Assembly (NCBI GenBank): GCA_030432565.1
Contig: JAUIGV010000001.1
Span: 248,001 to 312,000 of the forward strand
Source of the DNA: Verrucomicrobiia bacterium
GTDB taxonomy: Bacteria > Verrucomicrobiota > Verrucomicrobiia > Verrucomicrobiales > Akkermansiaceae
Length of the DNA stretch: 64,000 nucleotides
Direction of reading: 5' to 3'
Shown: piece after piece, positions 9,708 through 19,175 of the stretch
How positions within the stretch are numbered: the stretch's first letter is position 1
How the letters are laid out: every line of letters begins with the position of its first letter
Notes under the pieces: model-generated
Database searches by the model: none
What the model saw: only the letters and a program-made list of their open reading frames with translations
What the model was told of the DNA's origin: nothing
Program-made: the position numbers and the translations under genes

Positions 9708-10688
9708 TTAGGGGCGGCGGATGACTTTGCCGTCTTTCATGAGTCCCGCGCGGTGGAGGCGGGCAATGGCGGCTTCCTCGATCGGGCTTTCAGGTCCAAT
9801 GGACAGCTTAATCAGACGAAGGAGGCCGCGGGTGACGGGTCGCATGATCCTGAGGGGCGGGTGGCCCAGGCCGATCATGTCCTGGTAGTTGCGGGGAAGC
9901 GAGGCGAGGGCCGCTTTGAAGAGGAAGCGGTAGGCGGGAAGGGAGGTTTTGGGGAGTGGTGGGTTTTTGATCCAGCGAATGACTTCGCGGGTGGTGTCGT
10001 TGACGATGAGTTCGGGCTGGTAGCGTTTGAGCTCTTCGAGTAGTTCGGCCTCGGACATGGGGACTTCGGTGAGACCGAGGGGAAGAACGGATTTGGACCA
10101 AAGTCTGATGTAGGCATCGGCTCCTCCGGGGAGCGGTCGGCTTGAGTAAAGTTGATGGCAGCGGAGGAAGGATTCCATGAAGGCGATGTGAACCCAGCGA
10201 AGCAGATCGGGATCAGCGGCACGGTAGTTTTTGCTTTCGCCAGAGGAGGTTTTGTAGGTCCCCTTGACCCGTTTGTGCATTTGGTTGACGCGATCGGCTT
10301 CGGTCGAGACGGAAGTGGTCGAGGCAAAAGTGGTGACGGTGAGCCATCGAATCGTGCCCGAGAGCCGGCCGAGGGGATCGGCTTTGTAGCGGGAGTGGTT
10401 GGCAACGCCCGTGAGGCTTCCGGGATGGAGAGCCTGCATGAGGAGAGCGCGAATTCCGCCAACGAGAGTGGCAAGATCGGCGTGTGCCACCCAGGGAGCT
10501 TCGTCGGGCAGGTAGAGGCCGGGGGTGTCGCTGGCTTCGACATCCTTGAGCCACGGCGGGATGCCATCAGGGTCTCCGGAAAGAAGAATTCTGAAGCGCT
10601 TTGAGAGGTAGCTTTGGATGGCGTTATTTGGCAACGAGGGAGGGGGCTTTGGTCGATAGGGAAATACTCGTGAATTGAAGAACGGCAA
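9708..10688 (-). CDS. DUF2236 (MpaB/latex-clearing-protein-like) oxygenase family protein
   Basis: The 326-aa product matches the DUF2236 pattern: LVGGIRALLMQALHPGSLTGV at residues ~70-95, SRYKADPLGRLSGTIRWLTVTTF, then TEADRVNQMHKRVKGTY, and a helical middle beginning LLRWVHIAFMESFLRC. The family includes heme b-containing rubber oxygenase (Lcp) and fungal MpaB. Most bacterial members have no known substrate. No signal peptide is visible, so it is probably cytoplasmic. It is divergent from the lipoprotein gene at 11038. Confidence 0.85.
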   Translation of the reverse strand: MPFFNSRVFPYRPKPPPSLPNNAIQSYLSKRFRILLSGDPDGIPPWLKDVEASDTPGLYLPDEAPWVAHADLATLVGGIRALLMQALHPGSLTGVANHSRYKADPLGRLSGTIRWLTVTTFASTTSVSTEADRVNQMHKRVKGTYKTSSGESKNYRAADPDLLRWVHIAFMESFLRCHQLYSSRPLPGGADAYIRLWSKSVLPLGLTEVPMSEAELLEELKRYQPELIVNDTTREVIRWIKNPPLPKTSLPAYRFLFKAALASLPRNYQDMIGLGHPPLRIMRPVTRGLLRLIKLSIGPESPIEEAAIARLHRAGLMKDGKVIRRP

Positions 10689-11037
10689 GTGAAGAGACTC
10701 TGCTCACCTGTTTTAGCTCATGTCGATTAAGGTGGATGTTTTTGAATTGCCGGGTGCTGGCCGAGCCCGGTGTGACCAAGTCCCGGTGAGCCGGGTCTTG
10801 CGACTGCAATCTTTTGAGCGAGCACGGTTGGGAAATTGCCAGGAATGCGTGGGCTTTCCCGGGGAGAAATCTTTTGGGTGAACCGCCGTGGTGCATGAAT
10901 CATGCATCCGGTGGTGTGAGACGGGACAGGAGTATCCCGCGGCCGACTCGATTCGCGATTCCGAAATCCAACCATTTTTATCATCGCCTTGAGCTTTGAA
11001 ATAAGGTCAAGCTGGCGACGAACCAAACCAAATTATA
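10689..11037. other. Intergenic region with short hairpins and one palindrome
   Basis: No gene is seen in these 349 bp. Two small GC hairpins occur: CCGGG...CCCGG near 10751-10770 and CCCGG-TGAG-CCGGG at 10782-10795. A near-perfect palindrome, TGCATGA-A-TCATGCA, lies at 10892-10906 between the divergent DUF2236 and lipoprotein genes and could be an operator. Confidence 0.5.
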
Positions 11038-11574
11038 ATGAAACTAAAAAACCTATTTCCATTCGCCGCCGCCCTTGCGCTTCCGCTTTCCTTGGTCTCC
11101 TGTGGAGACGAGTCAAAGAAAGAAGAGAAGAAAGAAGAGCAGGGAGGCTCCGGTCCAGAAGCCTCCGCTCCGAAAGATCACACCCAGATCGGTAAAGAAG
11201 TGGGTGCCATCATGGACAGCTTGATGGAGGGGATGTCCTCGATCAGCGATAAGAAGTCGGCCGAAGAATTTGTGGCTAGCCTTGAAGAGCAGAAGGCCTC
11301 TCTTTCAGCTCTTTTGAAGGCTGCCAAGGAGCTTGATCCTCCCACCGCTGAAGAAAAAGCCGCCGTTCAAGCTCTCAAGGATGCCTCAGACAAAAAAGGA
11401 GAAGTGATGCTGGGCAATTTGATGAAAATGATGGCCGAGAGCGCTGATGCCGAGGCAATTGGTGAAGTCATGGGGAAGATTAATGCTGACCAGGAGATGA
11501 AAAAGATTACCGAAGAGATTGAGGCTCTTTATGACCTCAAGGATACCGGGGAGGAGCCCCCCGCGACAGAGTAG
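11038..11574 (+). CDS. Putative lipoprotein, helical
   Basis: The 178-aa product starts MKLKNLFPFAAALALPLSLV and has a lipobox LVSC, so Cys lipidation is expected. A charged KEEKKEEQ linker follows, then a predominantly helical domain rich in Ala, Glu and Lys (AEEFVASLEEQKASLSALLK). It recalls the lipoprotein at 25529 in size and composition. No catalytic motif is visible. It stands alone between a divergent neighbour and its own terminator. The function is unknown. Confidence 0.75.
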   Translation: MKLKNLFPFAAALALPLSLVSCGDESKKEEKKEEQGGSGPEASAPKDHTQIGKEVGAIMDSLMEGMSSISDKKSAEEFVASLEEQKASLSALLKAAKELDPPTAEEKAAVQALKDASDKKGEVMLGNLMKMMAESADAEAIGEVMGKINADQEMKKITEEIEALYDLKDTGEEPPATE

Positions 11575-11605
11575 TCTGCATTTGCTGATATTTGACGAAC
11601 CTTTG

Positions 11606-11643
11606 AGCGCCCGGCTGGACCATCCAGTCGGGCGCTTTCTTTC
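11606..11643 (+). terminator. Intrinsic terminator after lipoprotein gene
   Basis: GAGCGCCCG-GCTGG-ACCA-TCCAG-TCGGGCGC forms a long stem with one internal mismatch region, followed by TTTCTTT, 30 bp after the stop. Confidence 0.85.
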
Positions 11644-11953
11644 GACCGCCAATCCACCTTGGGGTCTTGGATTAGCCAGGCGTTGTCAGAACAAACCCCG
11701 TGAATCAAAATGACCATAGGAGATCGAGATTCCAGATTTTGGCGGGTACTTCCAAATTTGAGGGGCTTTTCGCCAAGTAGTTAAGATTGGTTGATTAGTG
11801 ACAGACGGAATCGGTTGGCTGGAATTCCTCTGAAATCCAACAAATGGCCTTCTTGGAGGTGTCTATTCGGTCTGTTTGGGACTTTTTTTGAGAAATATTT
11901 CAGAAACGCCTTGCCAGATGCCTTTTTATTCCTAGAGTCGCGGCCCCCAAATC

Positions 11954-12074
11954 GGGCCTGACATTACGAATTCCTTGAGAATACAACGTTTCAGGCCCCA
12001 TATCAGGTAATTAACTATCGGGTGCTCACCGGAAAAATGGCTCTTGCGAGGAATCTCGCTGGACCTCCCGGTGA
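11954..12074 (+). promoter_or_regulatory. Structured leader of the str/S10/spc operon
   Basis: The 520-bp gap before rpsL (11644-12165) holds no gene. Close to rpsL are three inverted repeats. GGGCCTGA (11954-11961) pairs with TCAGGCCC (11991-11998). TCACCGG (12026-12032) pairs with CCGGTGA (12068-12074). The second pair encloses the perfect hairpin GCGAG-GAAT-CTCGC (12046-12059). Such a 5' leader is a natural place for ribosomal-protein feedback or attenuation. No matching regulatory RNA family is recognised, and no clear -35/-10 pair could be fixed. Confidence 0.5.
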
Positions 12075-12165
12075 CCCTTTCCGGTTGAGAACCAGCAAAA
12101 GCAAAGATTTCAATATTCCTCAATTCTACAAACCCGCTTAACCGCCATCCCAAAACGATCGCATT

Positions 12166-12540
12166 ATGCCCACCATCAACCAACTCGTCCGAAAAGGTCG
12201 TAAAAAAGCAGTCACCAAGTCGAAGTCACCGGCTCTGAACAACTGCCCACAACGCCGCGGCGTTTGTCTCCAAGTTTACACCCGCACGCCCAAGAAGCCG
12301 AACTCCGCGCTTCGTAAGGTCGCCAAGGTTCGCCTCACCAATGGATATGAAGTCATCGCCTACATCGGAGGTGAGGGCCACAATCTCCAGGAGCACTCCA
12401 TCGTTCTGATCCGTGGTGGTCGGGTGAAGGATTTGCCAGGTGTGCGTTACCACATCGTCCGTGGATCGCTCGATACCCTCGGGGTCGATGGTCGTAAGCA
12501 GGGTCGCTCCAAGTATGGTGCCAAGAAGCCCAAAGAATAA
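12166..12540 (+). CDS. rpsL: 30S ribosomal protein S12
   Basis: The 124-aa product helps form the decoding centre. The two segments that carry streptomycin-resistance substitutions in other bacteria, [13 protein letters not shown] and [13 protein letters not shown], have the normal lysines, so a drug-sensitive form is predicted. The aspartate in the second segment is the usual RimO methylthiolation site. It is the first gene of the long operon and has no Shine-Dalgarno sequence before its ATG. Confidence 0.98.
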   Translation: MPTINQLVRKGRKKAVTKSKSPALNNCPQRRGVCLQVYTRTPKKPNSALRKVAKVRLTNGYEVIAYIGGEGHNLQEHSIVLIRGGRVKDLPGVRYHIVRGSLDTLGVDGRKQGRSKYGAKKPKE

Positions 12541-12575
12541 GTTATTTCCATTTTAATCTCTGACCAACCAATTCC

Positions 12576-13049
12576 ATGGCACGCAGAAAAAGAGTCTACC
12601 CAGCTAAAGTTTATAAAGATCCCAAGTTTGACAGCCAGGTTGTCGGTCGCTTGATCTCCAAGGTGATGAAAGACGGCAAGCGCTCCCTCGCTGAGCGTAT
12701 CGTCTATGCCGCCATCGACCGCGCCAACGAGGGCACTGACACCATCGACCCGCTCGAGATTGTCAACCGCGCCATTGAAAACGCCAAGCCCCGCGTCGAG
12801 GTGAAGTCACGCCGTGTCGGCGGAGCCACCTATCAGGTTCCTTTGGAGGTGGACGCCAGCCGCTCCGAGTCTCTCGGCATGCGCTGGATCATCAACTTTG
12901 CCCGTGCCAAGAAGGGCACTCCCATGCACGTCGCTCTCGCCAACGAGATCAAGGATGCTGCCAATAACACCGGCAACTCCGTCCGTAAGCGCGACGATGT
13001 TCACAAAATGGCCCAGGCAAACCGTGCCTTCGCCCACTTCCGTTTCTAA
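12576..13049 (+). CDS. rpsG: 30S ribosomal protein S7
   Basis: The 157-aa product begins MARRKRVYPAKVYKDPKFDS and contains the conserved RGGATYQVP-like segment VGGATYQVPLEV. S7 nucleates assembly of the 30S head and contacts E-site tRNA. In E. coli it is the feedback repressor of the str operon. It lies 35 bp after rpsL and 51 bp before fusA, and no Shine-Dalgarno sequence is visible. Confidence 0.98.
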   Translation: MARRKRVYPAKVYKDPKFDSQVVGRLISKVMKDGKRSLAERIVYAAIDRANEGTDTIDPLEIVNRAIENAKPRVEVKSRRVGGATYQVPLEVDASRSESLGMRWIINFARAKKGTPMHVALANEIKDAANNTGNSVRKRDDVHKMAQANRAFAHFRF

Positions 13050-13100
13050 TTCCCTTGTTCCCAGCCAAGAATCTCTTTTCCGCTTAACCCAATCAAATCG

Positions 13101-15260
13101 ATGAGCAAAGTCGCACAAGCCCCAACCCGTCCCGTTCCTCTTGAGAGGACACGGAACATTGGGATTGCTGCGCACATCGATGCGGGAAAGACCACGCTCA
13201 CCGAGAGGATTCTCTTTTACACCGGAATGATCCACAGGATCGGCGAGGTGCACGATGGTGCCACCACCACCGATCATATGGAGCAAGAGCGTGAGCGCGG
13301 AATCACCATTACTTCAGCTGCCGTCACTTGCCAGTGGATGCAGCAAAAGGAGGAGGGGATTTCGAAACTTTTCACCGGTGACAACCAGCGTATCAACATC
13401 ATTGATACTCCGGGCCACGTTGATTTTACTGCCGAAGTCGAAAGATCGCTCCGTGTTTTGGACGGGGCGATTGTTGTCTTCTGTGGTGTCGCCGGAGTGC
13501 AGCCACAGTCTGAAACGGTTTGGCGCCAGGCAACCACCTACAACGTTCCACGTATCGTGTTCGTTAACAAGATGGACCGCGTAGGTGCTGATTTCGACGC
13601 GACGGTCAAGGAGGTTCAGGAGAAGCTGGGTGCTCGCACCGTCCGTATTTTGATCCCGATCGGTTCCGAGGAAAATCTAAAGGGCCAAATCGATGTTCTC
13701 AACAGGAAGGCTGTCCTCTACAAAGACGATGACATTCTCGGTTCGACCTACGATATCGCCGATCTTGATTCCGATCAACTGGCCCTCGCTGAAGAAGCCT
13801 ACTCCGAGCTTCTCGAGGCTGTCGCTGATGTGGACGAGGAGATCGGCGAGAAGTATCTCATGGAGGAGGAGATCACCGTCCTGGATCTGAAGGCAGCCCT
13901 TCGTCGTGCGACCATCGCCAACGAGTTGGTCCCAATTGCCGGCGGATCCGCTTTTAAGAACAAGGGGGTCCAATATCTCCTCGACGCCGTGGTTGATTAT
14001 CTTCCGAGTCCGCTGGAAATTCCGGCTGCGGAAGGTCTCGATCCCAAGGACGAAAGCAAAATCGTCAAAGTTGAAACGACTGACGAAGCCAAGTTCTGCG
14101 CTCTTGCCTTTAAGTTGTGGGCTGACAAATATTTCGGCAAACTCATTTTCTTTCGTGTTTACAGCGGAACCGTCTCGAAGGGGGACATGGTCTACAACCC
14201 ACGCACTCAATCCAAAGAGCGGGTGGGTCGTTTGATTCAGGTTCAGGCCGACAAGCATGAAGAAATTGAAACCTGCTTTGCCGGGGACATCGCCGCACTC
14301 GTCGGTCTCAAAAATGTTCAAACCGGCGATACTCTTTCCCACCAGCTGGCCGGTGTGCTCTTGGAGCCACCAACGTTCCCGGAGCCGGTCATCTCGATGG
14401 CTGTGGAGCCCCGCACCAAGGCTGATTCCGACAAGATGGCTGTTGGACTTGATCGTCTCTCCGACGAGGACCCGACTTTTGTAGTCAAGACCGACGAAGA
14501 AACCGGACAAACGATCATCGCCGGAATGGGCGAACTTCATCTGGAAGTCATCATTGACCGTCTTAAGCGTGAGTTCGGAGTTCAAGCCAACGTTGGCAAA
14601 CCACAGATCGCCTATCGTGAAACAGTCTCCACGACTGCCGAGGGTGATGGCAAATTCATCCGCGATGGCGCCCTCGGAGGCAAGGCCGCCTACGGTCATG
14701 TTATTCTCAGTCTCTCGCCTAACAAGCAAGGGGAAGGGGTGACCACTGAGGACAAGGCTTCCGCAAGTGATTTTCCGAAGGAATACATTCCAGCTGTCAT
14801 GAAGGGCATCGAAGAAGCGCTCACCAATGGCTTGGTGGCTGGATTCCCCGTTGTTGATGTGCATGCCTGTGTCACCGGCGGCTCTTTCCACGAGGTCGAT
14901 TCCAACGACAACGCCTTCAAGATCGCGGCCATTTTCGCGATTAAAGAAGCTCTCAAAGCAGCTTCCCCCGTTCTTCTTGAGCCCATCATGGATGTCGAAA
15001 TCGCGACTCCCGATGAATTTCAGGGAGATATCATGGGTGACCTCAACCGCCGTCGCGGTCAGATCCAGGAGATCGAGACCAAAGGCACCGTCGCCAATGT
15101 TTCCGCAACCGTCCCGCTCTCCGAAATGTTCGGATATTCCACGGACGTCCGCACCCTTTCATCAGGTCGTGCTTCCTATTCGATGGAGCCAAAATGCTTC
15201 GAGGAAGTGCCTCGCAACGTAGTCGATAAACTCGTCGCCGAACGCGGTGGCGGATATTAA
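13101..15260 (+). CDS. fusA: Elongation factor G
   Basis: This 719-aa translational GTPase drives ribosomal translocation. The G motifs are intact: AHIDAGKTT (G1), RGITITSAA (G2), DTPGH (G3), NKMD (G4) and a GSAFKNKG segment (G5). Domain IV carries VTGGSFHEVDSND and the C-terminal domain contains FGYSTDVRTLSSGRASYSME. It is the usual third gene of the str cluster. tuf, which often follows it, is absent here and rpsJ comes next. Confidence 0.97.
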   Translation: MSKVAQAPTRPVPLERTRNIGIAAHIDAGKTTLTERILFYTGMIHRIGEVHDGATTTDHMEQERERGITITSAAVTCQWMQQKEEGISKLFTGDNQRINIIDTPGHVDFTAEVERSLRVLDGAIVVFCGVAGVQPQSETVWRQATTYNVPRIVFVNKMDRVGADFDATVKEVQEKLGARTVRILIPIGSEENLKGQIDVLNRKAVLYKDDDILGSTYDIADLDSDQLALAEEAYSELLEAVADVDEEIGEKYLMEEEITVLDLKAALRRATIANELVPIAGGSAFKNKGVQYLLDAVVDYLPSPLEIPAAEGLDPKDESKIVKVETTDEAKFCALAFKLWADKYFGKLIFFRVYSGTVSKGDMVYNPRTQSKERVGRLIQVQADKHEEIETCFAGDIAALVGLKNVQTGDTLSHQLAGVLLEPPTFPEPVISMAVEPRTKADSDKMAVGLDRLSDEDPTFVVKTDEETGQTIIAGMGELHLEVIIDRLKREFGVQANVGKPQIAYRETVSTTAEGDGKFIRDGALGGKAAYGHVILSLSPNKQGEGVTTEDKASASDFPKEYIPAVMKGIEEALTNGLVAGFPVVDVHACVTGGSFHEVDSNDNAFKIAAIFAIKEALKAASPVLLEPIMDVEIATPDEFQGDIMGDLNRRRGQIQEIETKGTVANVSATVPLSEMFGYSTDVRTLSSGRASYSMEPKCFEEVPRNVVDKLVAERGGGY

Positions 15261-15304
15261 GCCTGCTCTCAAATCACAATCATCCCACCAGATAACTTTC
15301 CATC

Positions 15305-15610
15305 ATGAATCAGAAAATCCGCATCCGCCTTCGCGCATTTGACCATCGGGCCATCGACCGCTCCACTGTCGAGATTGTCGAGACTGCCAAGCGCACTGGA
15401 GCCAAAGTCGCCGGCCCCGTCCCTCTGCCAACACGGATCGAAAAATTCTCCGTCAACAGCTCGGTTCACGTGAATAAAAAGTCCGCCGACCAGTTTGAGG
15501 TCCGCACACACAAGCGTCTCCTCGATATCGTTGATCCTACCGCACGCACCGTGGACGAGCTCAAGAAGCTCAATCTTCCCGCTGGTGTTGATATTCAGAT
15601 CCACATCTAA
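15305..15610 (+). CDS. rpsJ: 30S ribosomal protein S10 (NusE)
   Basis: The 101-aa product has the typical start [16 protein letters not shown] and the [14 protein letters not shown] loop that reaches into the 30S head. S10 also acts as NusE in antitermination. It follows fusA by 44 bp, joining the str and S10 clusters directly. Confidence 0.98.
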   Translation: MNQKIRIRLRAFDHRAIDRSTVEIVETAKRTGAKVAGPVPLPTRIEKFSVNSSVHVNKKSADQFEVRTHKRLLDIVDPTARTVDELKKLNLPAGVDIQIHI

Positions 15611-15653
15611 TCCTTCCCTTTTAACTTAAACTTTCCAAACGGAACCCAGACCC

Positions 15654-16307
15654 ATGTCACTCGGAATCCTCGGTAAAAAAGTCGGTATGACCCGCGTCTT
15701 TGACGCAGAGGCAGGCTGCATGATCCCCGTCACTGTCGTCGACGTGAACGGAAACGAATTTCTTCAGGTAAAGACTACGGAGACTGACGGCTACTCAGCC
15801 ATTCAGGTCGCCTATGACGACCAGAAGGAGCGCCGTGTCAATCTCCCTGAGCGGACTCACCAGGCCAAGCAAGGTGCCACCGGTGCCAAAAAGCTGATCA
15901 AGGAGTTCCGCTTCGACAGCGATGCCGATCTTCCGAACAAGGAGGAAGGGCATCCCGGTGCCGCTCTCTTCGAAGACGGCCAGTGGGTCGACGTTATCGG
16001 CACAACCAAGGGTAAGGGCTTCCAGGGTAACGTGAAGCGTCACGGCCATAATGGTCAGCCCGACGGTCACGGTCACATGATGCACCGCAGAACTGGTGCC
16101 ATTGGTGCAGGCTCGACTCCCGCCCGCGTTTGGAAAAACCAGAAGATGCCCGGACACGATGGCACCGTCCGTCGCACCACGCAGAATCTCAAAATCGTCC
16201 AAGTCCGTCAGGAAGACGGAGTCCTCCTCATCTCCGGTTCGGTTCCGGGCCACAACGGTGCTTACGTCACTGTTCGTCCGGCTCTCAAAAAATCCGCAAC
16301 CAAGTAA
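15654..16307 (+). CDS. rplC: 50S ribosomal protein L3
   Basis: The 217-aa product starts MSLGILGKKVGMTRVFD and contains GTTKGKGFQGNVKRHG and GSTPARVWKNQKMPGH, the extension that approaches the peptidyl transferase centre. It is one of the first proteins in 50S assembly. Length is normal. Confidence 0.98.
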   Translation: MSLGILGKKVGMTRVFDAEAGCMIPVTVVDVNGNEFLQVKTTETDGYSAIQVAYDDQKERRVNLPERTHQAKQGATGAKKLIKEFRFDSDADLPNKEEGHPGAALFEDGQWVDVIGTTKGKGFQGNVKRHGHNGQPDGHGHMMHRRTGAIGAGSTPARVWKNQKMPGHDGTVRRTTQNLKIVQVRQEDGVLLISGSVPGHNGAYVTVRPALKKSATK

Positions 16308-16334
16308 ACCCCAGTTTTAGAAAGAACCTGATCC

Positions 16335-16940
16335 ATGTCAGCATTCACAATTCAAGACGCCGAAAAAGCCAACATCCAGCTTATCGCCGATGGCTCAAAA
16401 GGTGGCCAGGCCGTGCACGACCTCGTCGTCGCATACCAAGCCAACCGTCGATCCGGAACCGCTCAGTGTAAAACCCGTGGTGAAGTCCGCGGAACCGGCA
16501 AGAAGATGTATCGCCAGAAGGGCACCGGTGGCGCACGCCACGGTGACCGCAAAGCTCCGATCTTCGTCGGTGGTGGTGTTGCCTTCGGTCCCCGGAACCG
16601 TTCCTACGCCAAGACCGTTTCCAAGAAAGTCCGCACTCTCGCCCTGCGCCGTGTTCTCGGAGAAAAGATCAACCAAGGAGTTGTTCACAGCGTGAGTTCC
16701 TTCGAGGTTGCTTCGGGTAAGACCAAAGACATCGTCAAGGCCATCCGTGAAGTTACCGACGCCGCTCGTGTGATTATCATTGGTAAATCTTTTACCGAAG
16801 AGACCTATCGCGCCGAGCGCAATCTCACGTGGGGCCTCCTCCAAACCGCCGAGAACGTCAACGTGGAAGAGCTTCTCTTCTGGGGCGATGTCATCATTGT
16901 CGATGACGCTCTCGAAACCCTCGCTTCGCGCACCGCCTAA
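16335..16940 (+). CDS. rplD: 50S ribosomal protein L4
   Basis: The 201-aa product carries the extended loop that lines the peptide exit tunnel ([20 protein letters not shown]), the region where macrolide-resistance changes occur in other bacteria. In E. coli L4 is the feedback regulator of the S10 operon. It has no obvious Shine-Dalgarno sequence. Confidence 0.97.
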   Translation: MSAFTIQDAEKANIQLIADGSKGGQAVHDLVVAYQANRRSGTAQCKTRGEVRGTGKKMYRQKGTGGARHGDRKAPIFVGGGVAFGPRNRSYAKTVSKKVRTLALRRVLGEKINQGVVHSVSSFEVASGKTKDIVKAIREVTDAARVIIIGKSFTEETYRAERNLTWGLLQTAENVNVEELLFWGDVIIVDDALETLASRTA

Positions 16941-16955
16941 ACCACTCAGCAAGCC

Positions 16956-17240
16956 ATGAGAGATATTTACAGCATTATCGATACCGTCCGCATGTCTGAG
17001 AAGGCAGCTCTTCTTCAGGAGAACGAAAACACCTACACTTTCAAGGTTGATCGTCGCGCCAACAAGATTGAGATCAAAAACGCCGTTGAGAAGTTCTTCA
17101 AAGTGAAGGTTCTCGATGTTCGCACCGCCAACTACGCAGGCAAGGCCAAGCGCCGTCGCCGTGCTGATGCCGGACGCACCCCCGCCTGGAAGAAAGCCAT
17201 CGTCCGACTCAAGGACGGTGATTCCCTCGACCTTCTCTAA
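16956..17240 (+). CDS. rplW: 50S ribosomal protein L23
   Basis: The 94-aa product shows the L23 pattern: TVRMSEKAALLQENENTYTF and ANKIEIKNAVEKFFKVKVLD. It sits at the tunnel exit and docks trigger factor and SRP. It lies 15 bp after rplD. Confidence 0.97.
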   Translation: MRDIYSIIDTVRMSEKAALLQENENTYTFKVDRRANKIEIKNAVEKFFKVKVLDVRTANYAGKAKRRRRADAGRTPAWKKAIVRLKDGDSLDLL

Positions 17241-17280
17241 AATTCATTTTTCGTAACCTCACTCAGAAAGGATCATTCCA

Positions 17281-18123
17281 ATGCCTCTGAAAAGTTTTAA
17301 GCCCGTCACTCCCGCGAACCGCTACAAGCAGCTCCCGACCTTCGACGAAATCACCAAGTCCAAGCCTGAAAAAAGCCTCCTCGAAGTTAAGAAACGCTCC
17401 GGCGGTCGTAACAACCAGGGCCGCATCACCATGCGCCACATCGGCGGTGGTCATAAGAAGAAATATCGTCTCATCGACTTCAAGCGGACCAAGCGCGACG
17501 AGGTCGCAACCGTGATTGGAATCGAATACGATCCGAACCGGACTTGTCGCATTGCTCTTCTTGAGTATGGGGATGGAACCAAATCGTACATTCTTGCTCC
17601 ATCCGGCCTTACCGATGGCCACAAAGTGGAAGCCGGTGAAAACGTCGAGCCCAAGGTTGGCAACGCCATGCCTTTGAAAAATGTTCCTCTTGGGACCGCG
17701 ATCCACAATATCGAGATCCGTCCCGGATCCGGTGGCAAGGTCGCCCGTGCCGCAGGACAGCACGCCGTTCTCGCTTCACGTGACGAAGGTTACGCCTTCA
17801 TTAAAATGCCATCCGGTGAGCTTCGTAAATTCCACGAAGAGAGCTACGCAACGATTGGCACCGTTGGGAACCGCGATCACATGAATGAGGTCTCCGGCAA
17901 GGCTGGACGCACCCGCTGGCAGGGCAAGCGCCCCTCCGTTCGCGGAATGTGCATGAACCCTGTCGATCACCCCAACGGTGGTGGTGAGGGTAAATCAAAG
18001 TCCGGTGGTGGTCGTCAGCACCTCAAGTCTCCCTGGGGTCACACCAAGGGACAGAAGACCCGCCGCAAGCACAAGAACTCAACCTTTATTGTCGAGGACC
18101 GTCGCAAGTCCAAGCGCAAGTAA
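17281..18123 (+). CDS. rplB: 50S ribosomal protein L2
   Basis: The 280-aa product contains [38 protein letters not shown] and the conserved C-terminal [13 protein letters not shown] loop near the peptidyl transferase centre. The first histidine of that loop is kept. Unusually for this operon, an AGAAAGGA Shine-Dalgarno-like stretch precedes the start. Confidence 0.98.
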   Translation: MPLKSFKPVTPANRYKQLPTFDEITKSKPEKSLLEVKKRSGGRNNQGRITMRHIGGGHKKKYRLIDFKRTKRDEVATVIGIEYDPNRTCRIALLEYGDGTKSYILAPSGLTDGHKVEAGENVEPKVGNAMPLKNVPLGTAIHNIEIRPGSGGKVARAAGQHAVLASRDEGYAFIKMPSGELRKFHEESYATIGTVGNRDHMNEVSGKAGRTRWQGKRPSVRGMCMNPVDHPNGGGEGKSKSGGGRQHLKSPWGHTKGQKTRRKHKNSTFIVEDRRKSKRK

Positions 18124-18156
18124 TCCAACCTGCTAGTCACTTAACAAAATTTCATT

Positions 18157-18426
18157 ATGGCACGTTCATTGAAAAAAGGCCCGTACGTCGATCAGAAGCT
18201 TCTGCTCAAAATCGACGCCGCAGTCGAGTCGGGCAATAAAAAGCCCATCAAGACCTGGAGCCGCCGCTCCATGATCACTCCTGACTTCGTCGGTCACAAC
18301 TTCGCCGTTCACAACGGAAAAACCTTCGTTCCTGTTTTCGTTTCCGAGAACATGGTGGGCCACAAGCTGGGTGAGTTTTCTCCTACCCGCATCTTTAAGG
18401 CTCACGGTGGTATCGGTAAGAAATAA
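18157..18426 (+). CDS. rpsS: 30S ribosomal protein S19
   Basis: The 89-aa product begins [19 protein letters not shown] and contains [22 protein letters not shown]. It binds the head of the 30S with S13. The next gene in most bacteria is rplV, but here a signal-peptide protein starts 22 bp downstream. Confidence 0.98.
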   Translation: MARSLKKGPYVDQKLLLKIDAAVESGNKKPIKTWSRRSMITPDFVGHNFAVHNGKTFVPVFVSENMVGHKLGEFSPTRIFKAHGGIGKK

Positions 18427-18448
18427 CCTTTCACAAGAATCCTTCGTT

Positions 18449-19156
18449 ATGCGTTTCCCATTCACCAACTCACTTCTCACCGGGCTCCTTGCGCTTGGTG
18501 CTGCAGTGGCGGGTGCCCAGGAAACCGAGGTTCAGAAGCTCGAGCGCGAGAATCGTCAGTTGAAACTTCAACTCGCGAACGTAAATAAGAGCCTGGCCGA
18601 AACTCTCGAAAGGGAGGATGGCAAAACGAAGGCCCTCAAGGAAATTCGCGAATACCTAGCTCTTCGGGGCAAGGACCTCTTCGAGGATCGCGACACGAAA
18701 TTACTCAACGCCGTTTCCGACTATCAGGTCGCCCGCGAAAACCTCATTCAGCTTGAGGATTCCGTTGTCAGCCTGCTTCCAATCATTAAAAACTATCTCC
18801 GCACAGCGGTTGCTTCGAATCCGGAATCCCGCAAGGAGTTGGAAGTGAAGCTCCGCGAACTCGAGGTTGCTCTTGGCCAGCGTCAGCAGCCCAGGCGCAA
18901 GGTCGAGAAGGGGACTGCCCGCGAAGCCCGCGTTGTCACCATCGACTCCGATTCCGGACTCGTTGTGATCAATGCTGGATCCGATGCCGAAGTTGGAATT
19001 GGGATGCGATTCCGAATCGAGCGCTCTGGTACTCACATTTGCGACTCCACCGTTGGCCTTGTCAGGGCTGACGTCAGCGGGCTCCTCCTGCTACCCCTCA
19101 TCAATCCTGAAGTCCCGGTTCAACCCGGTGACCTCGCAAAAATCATCACTCAATAA
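18449..19156 (+). CDS. Exported coiled-coil protein inserted between rpsS and rplV
   Basis: The start at 18449 gives a 235-aa product with a signal peptide (FTNSLLTGLLALGAAVAGAQ). Residues ~25-70 form a coiled coil (VQKLERENRQLKLQLANVNK). A helical middle follows, then a beta-rich C-terminal domain around residues 155-235 (VVTIDSDSGLVVINAGSDAE, VGIGMRFRIER). That last fold resembles small beta-barrel domains of exported proteins such as FlgT C-terminal or MreC-like modules, but this is only a resemblance. It is transcribed within the ribosomal operon, 22 bp after rpsS and 19 bp before rplV, so it should be co-expressed with ribosomes. Confidence 0.75.
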   Translation: MRFPFTNSLLTGLLALGAAVAGAQETEVQKLERENRQLKLQLANVNKSLAETLEREDGKTKALKEIREYLALRGKDLFEDRDTKLLNAVSDYQVARENLIQLEDSVVSLLPIIKNYLRTAVASNPESRKELEVKLRELEVALGQRQQPRRKVEKGTAREARVVTIDSDSGLVVINAGSDAEVGIGMRFRIERSGTHICDSTVGLVRADVSGLLLLPLINPEVPVQPGDLAKIITQ

Positions 19157-19175
19157 ATTCTCACCCGACAAACTG

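Noticed and set aside
13677-14891. 404-aa minus-strand ORF
   Set aside because: It is antisense to fusA and has no family features.
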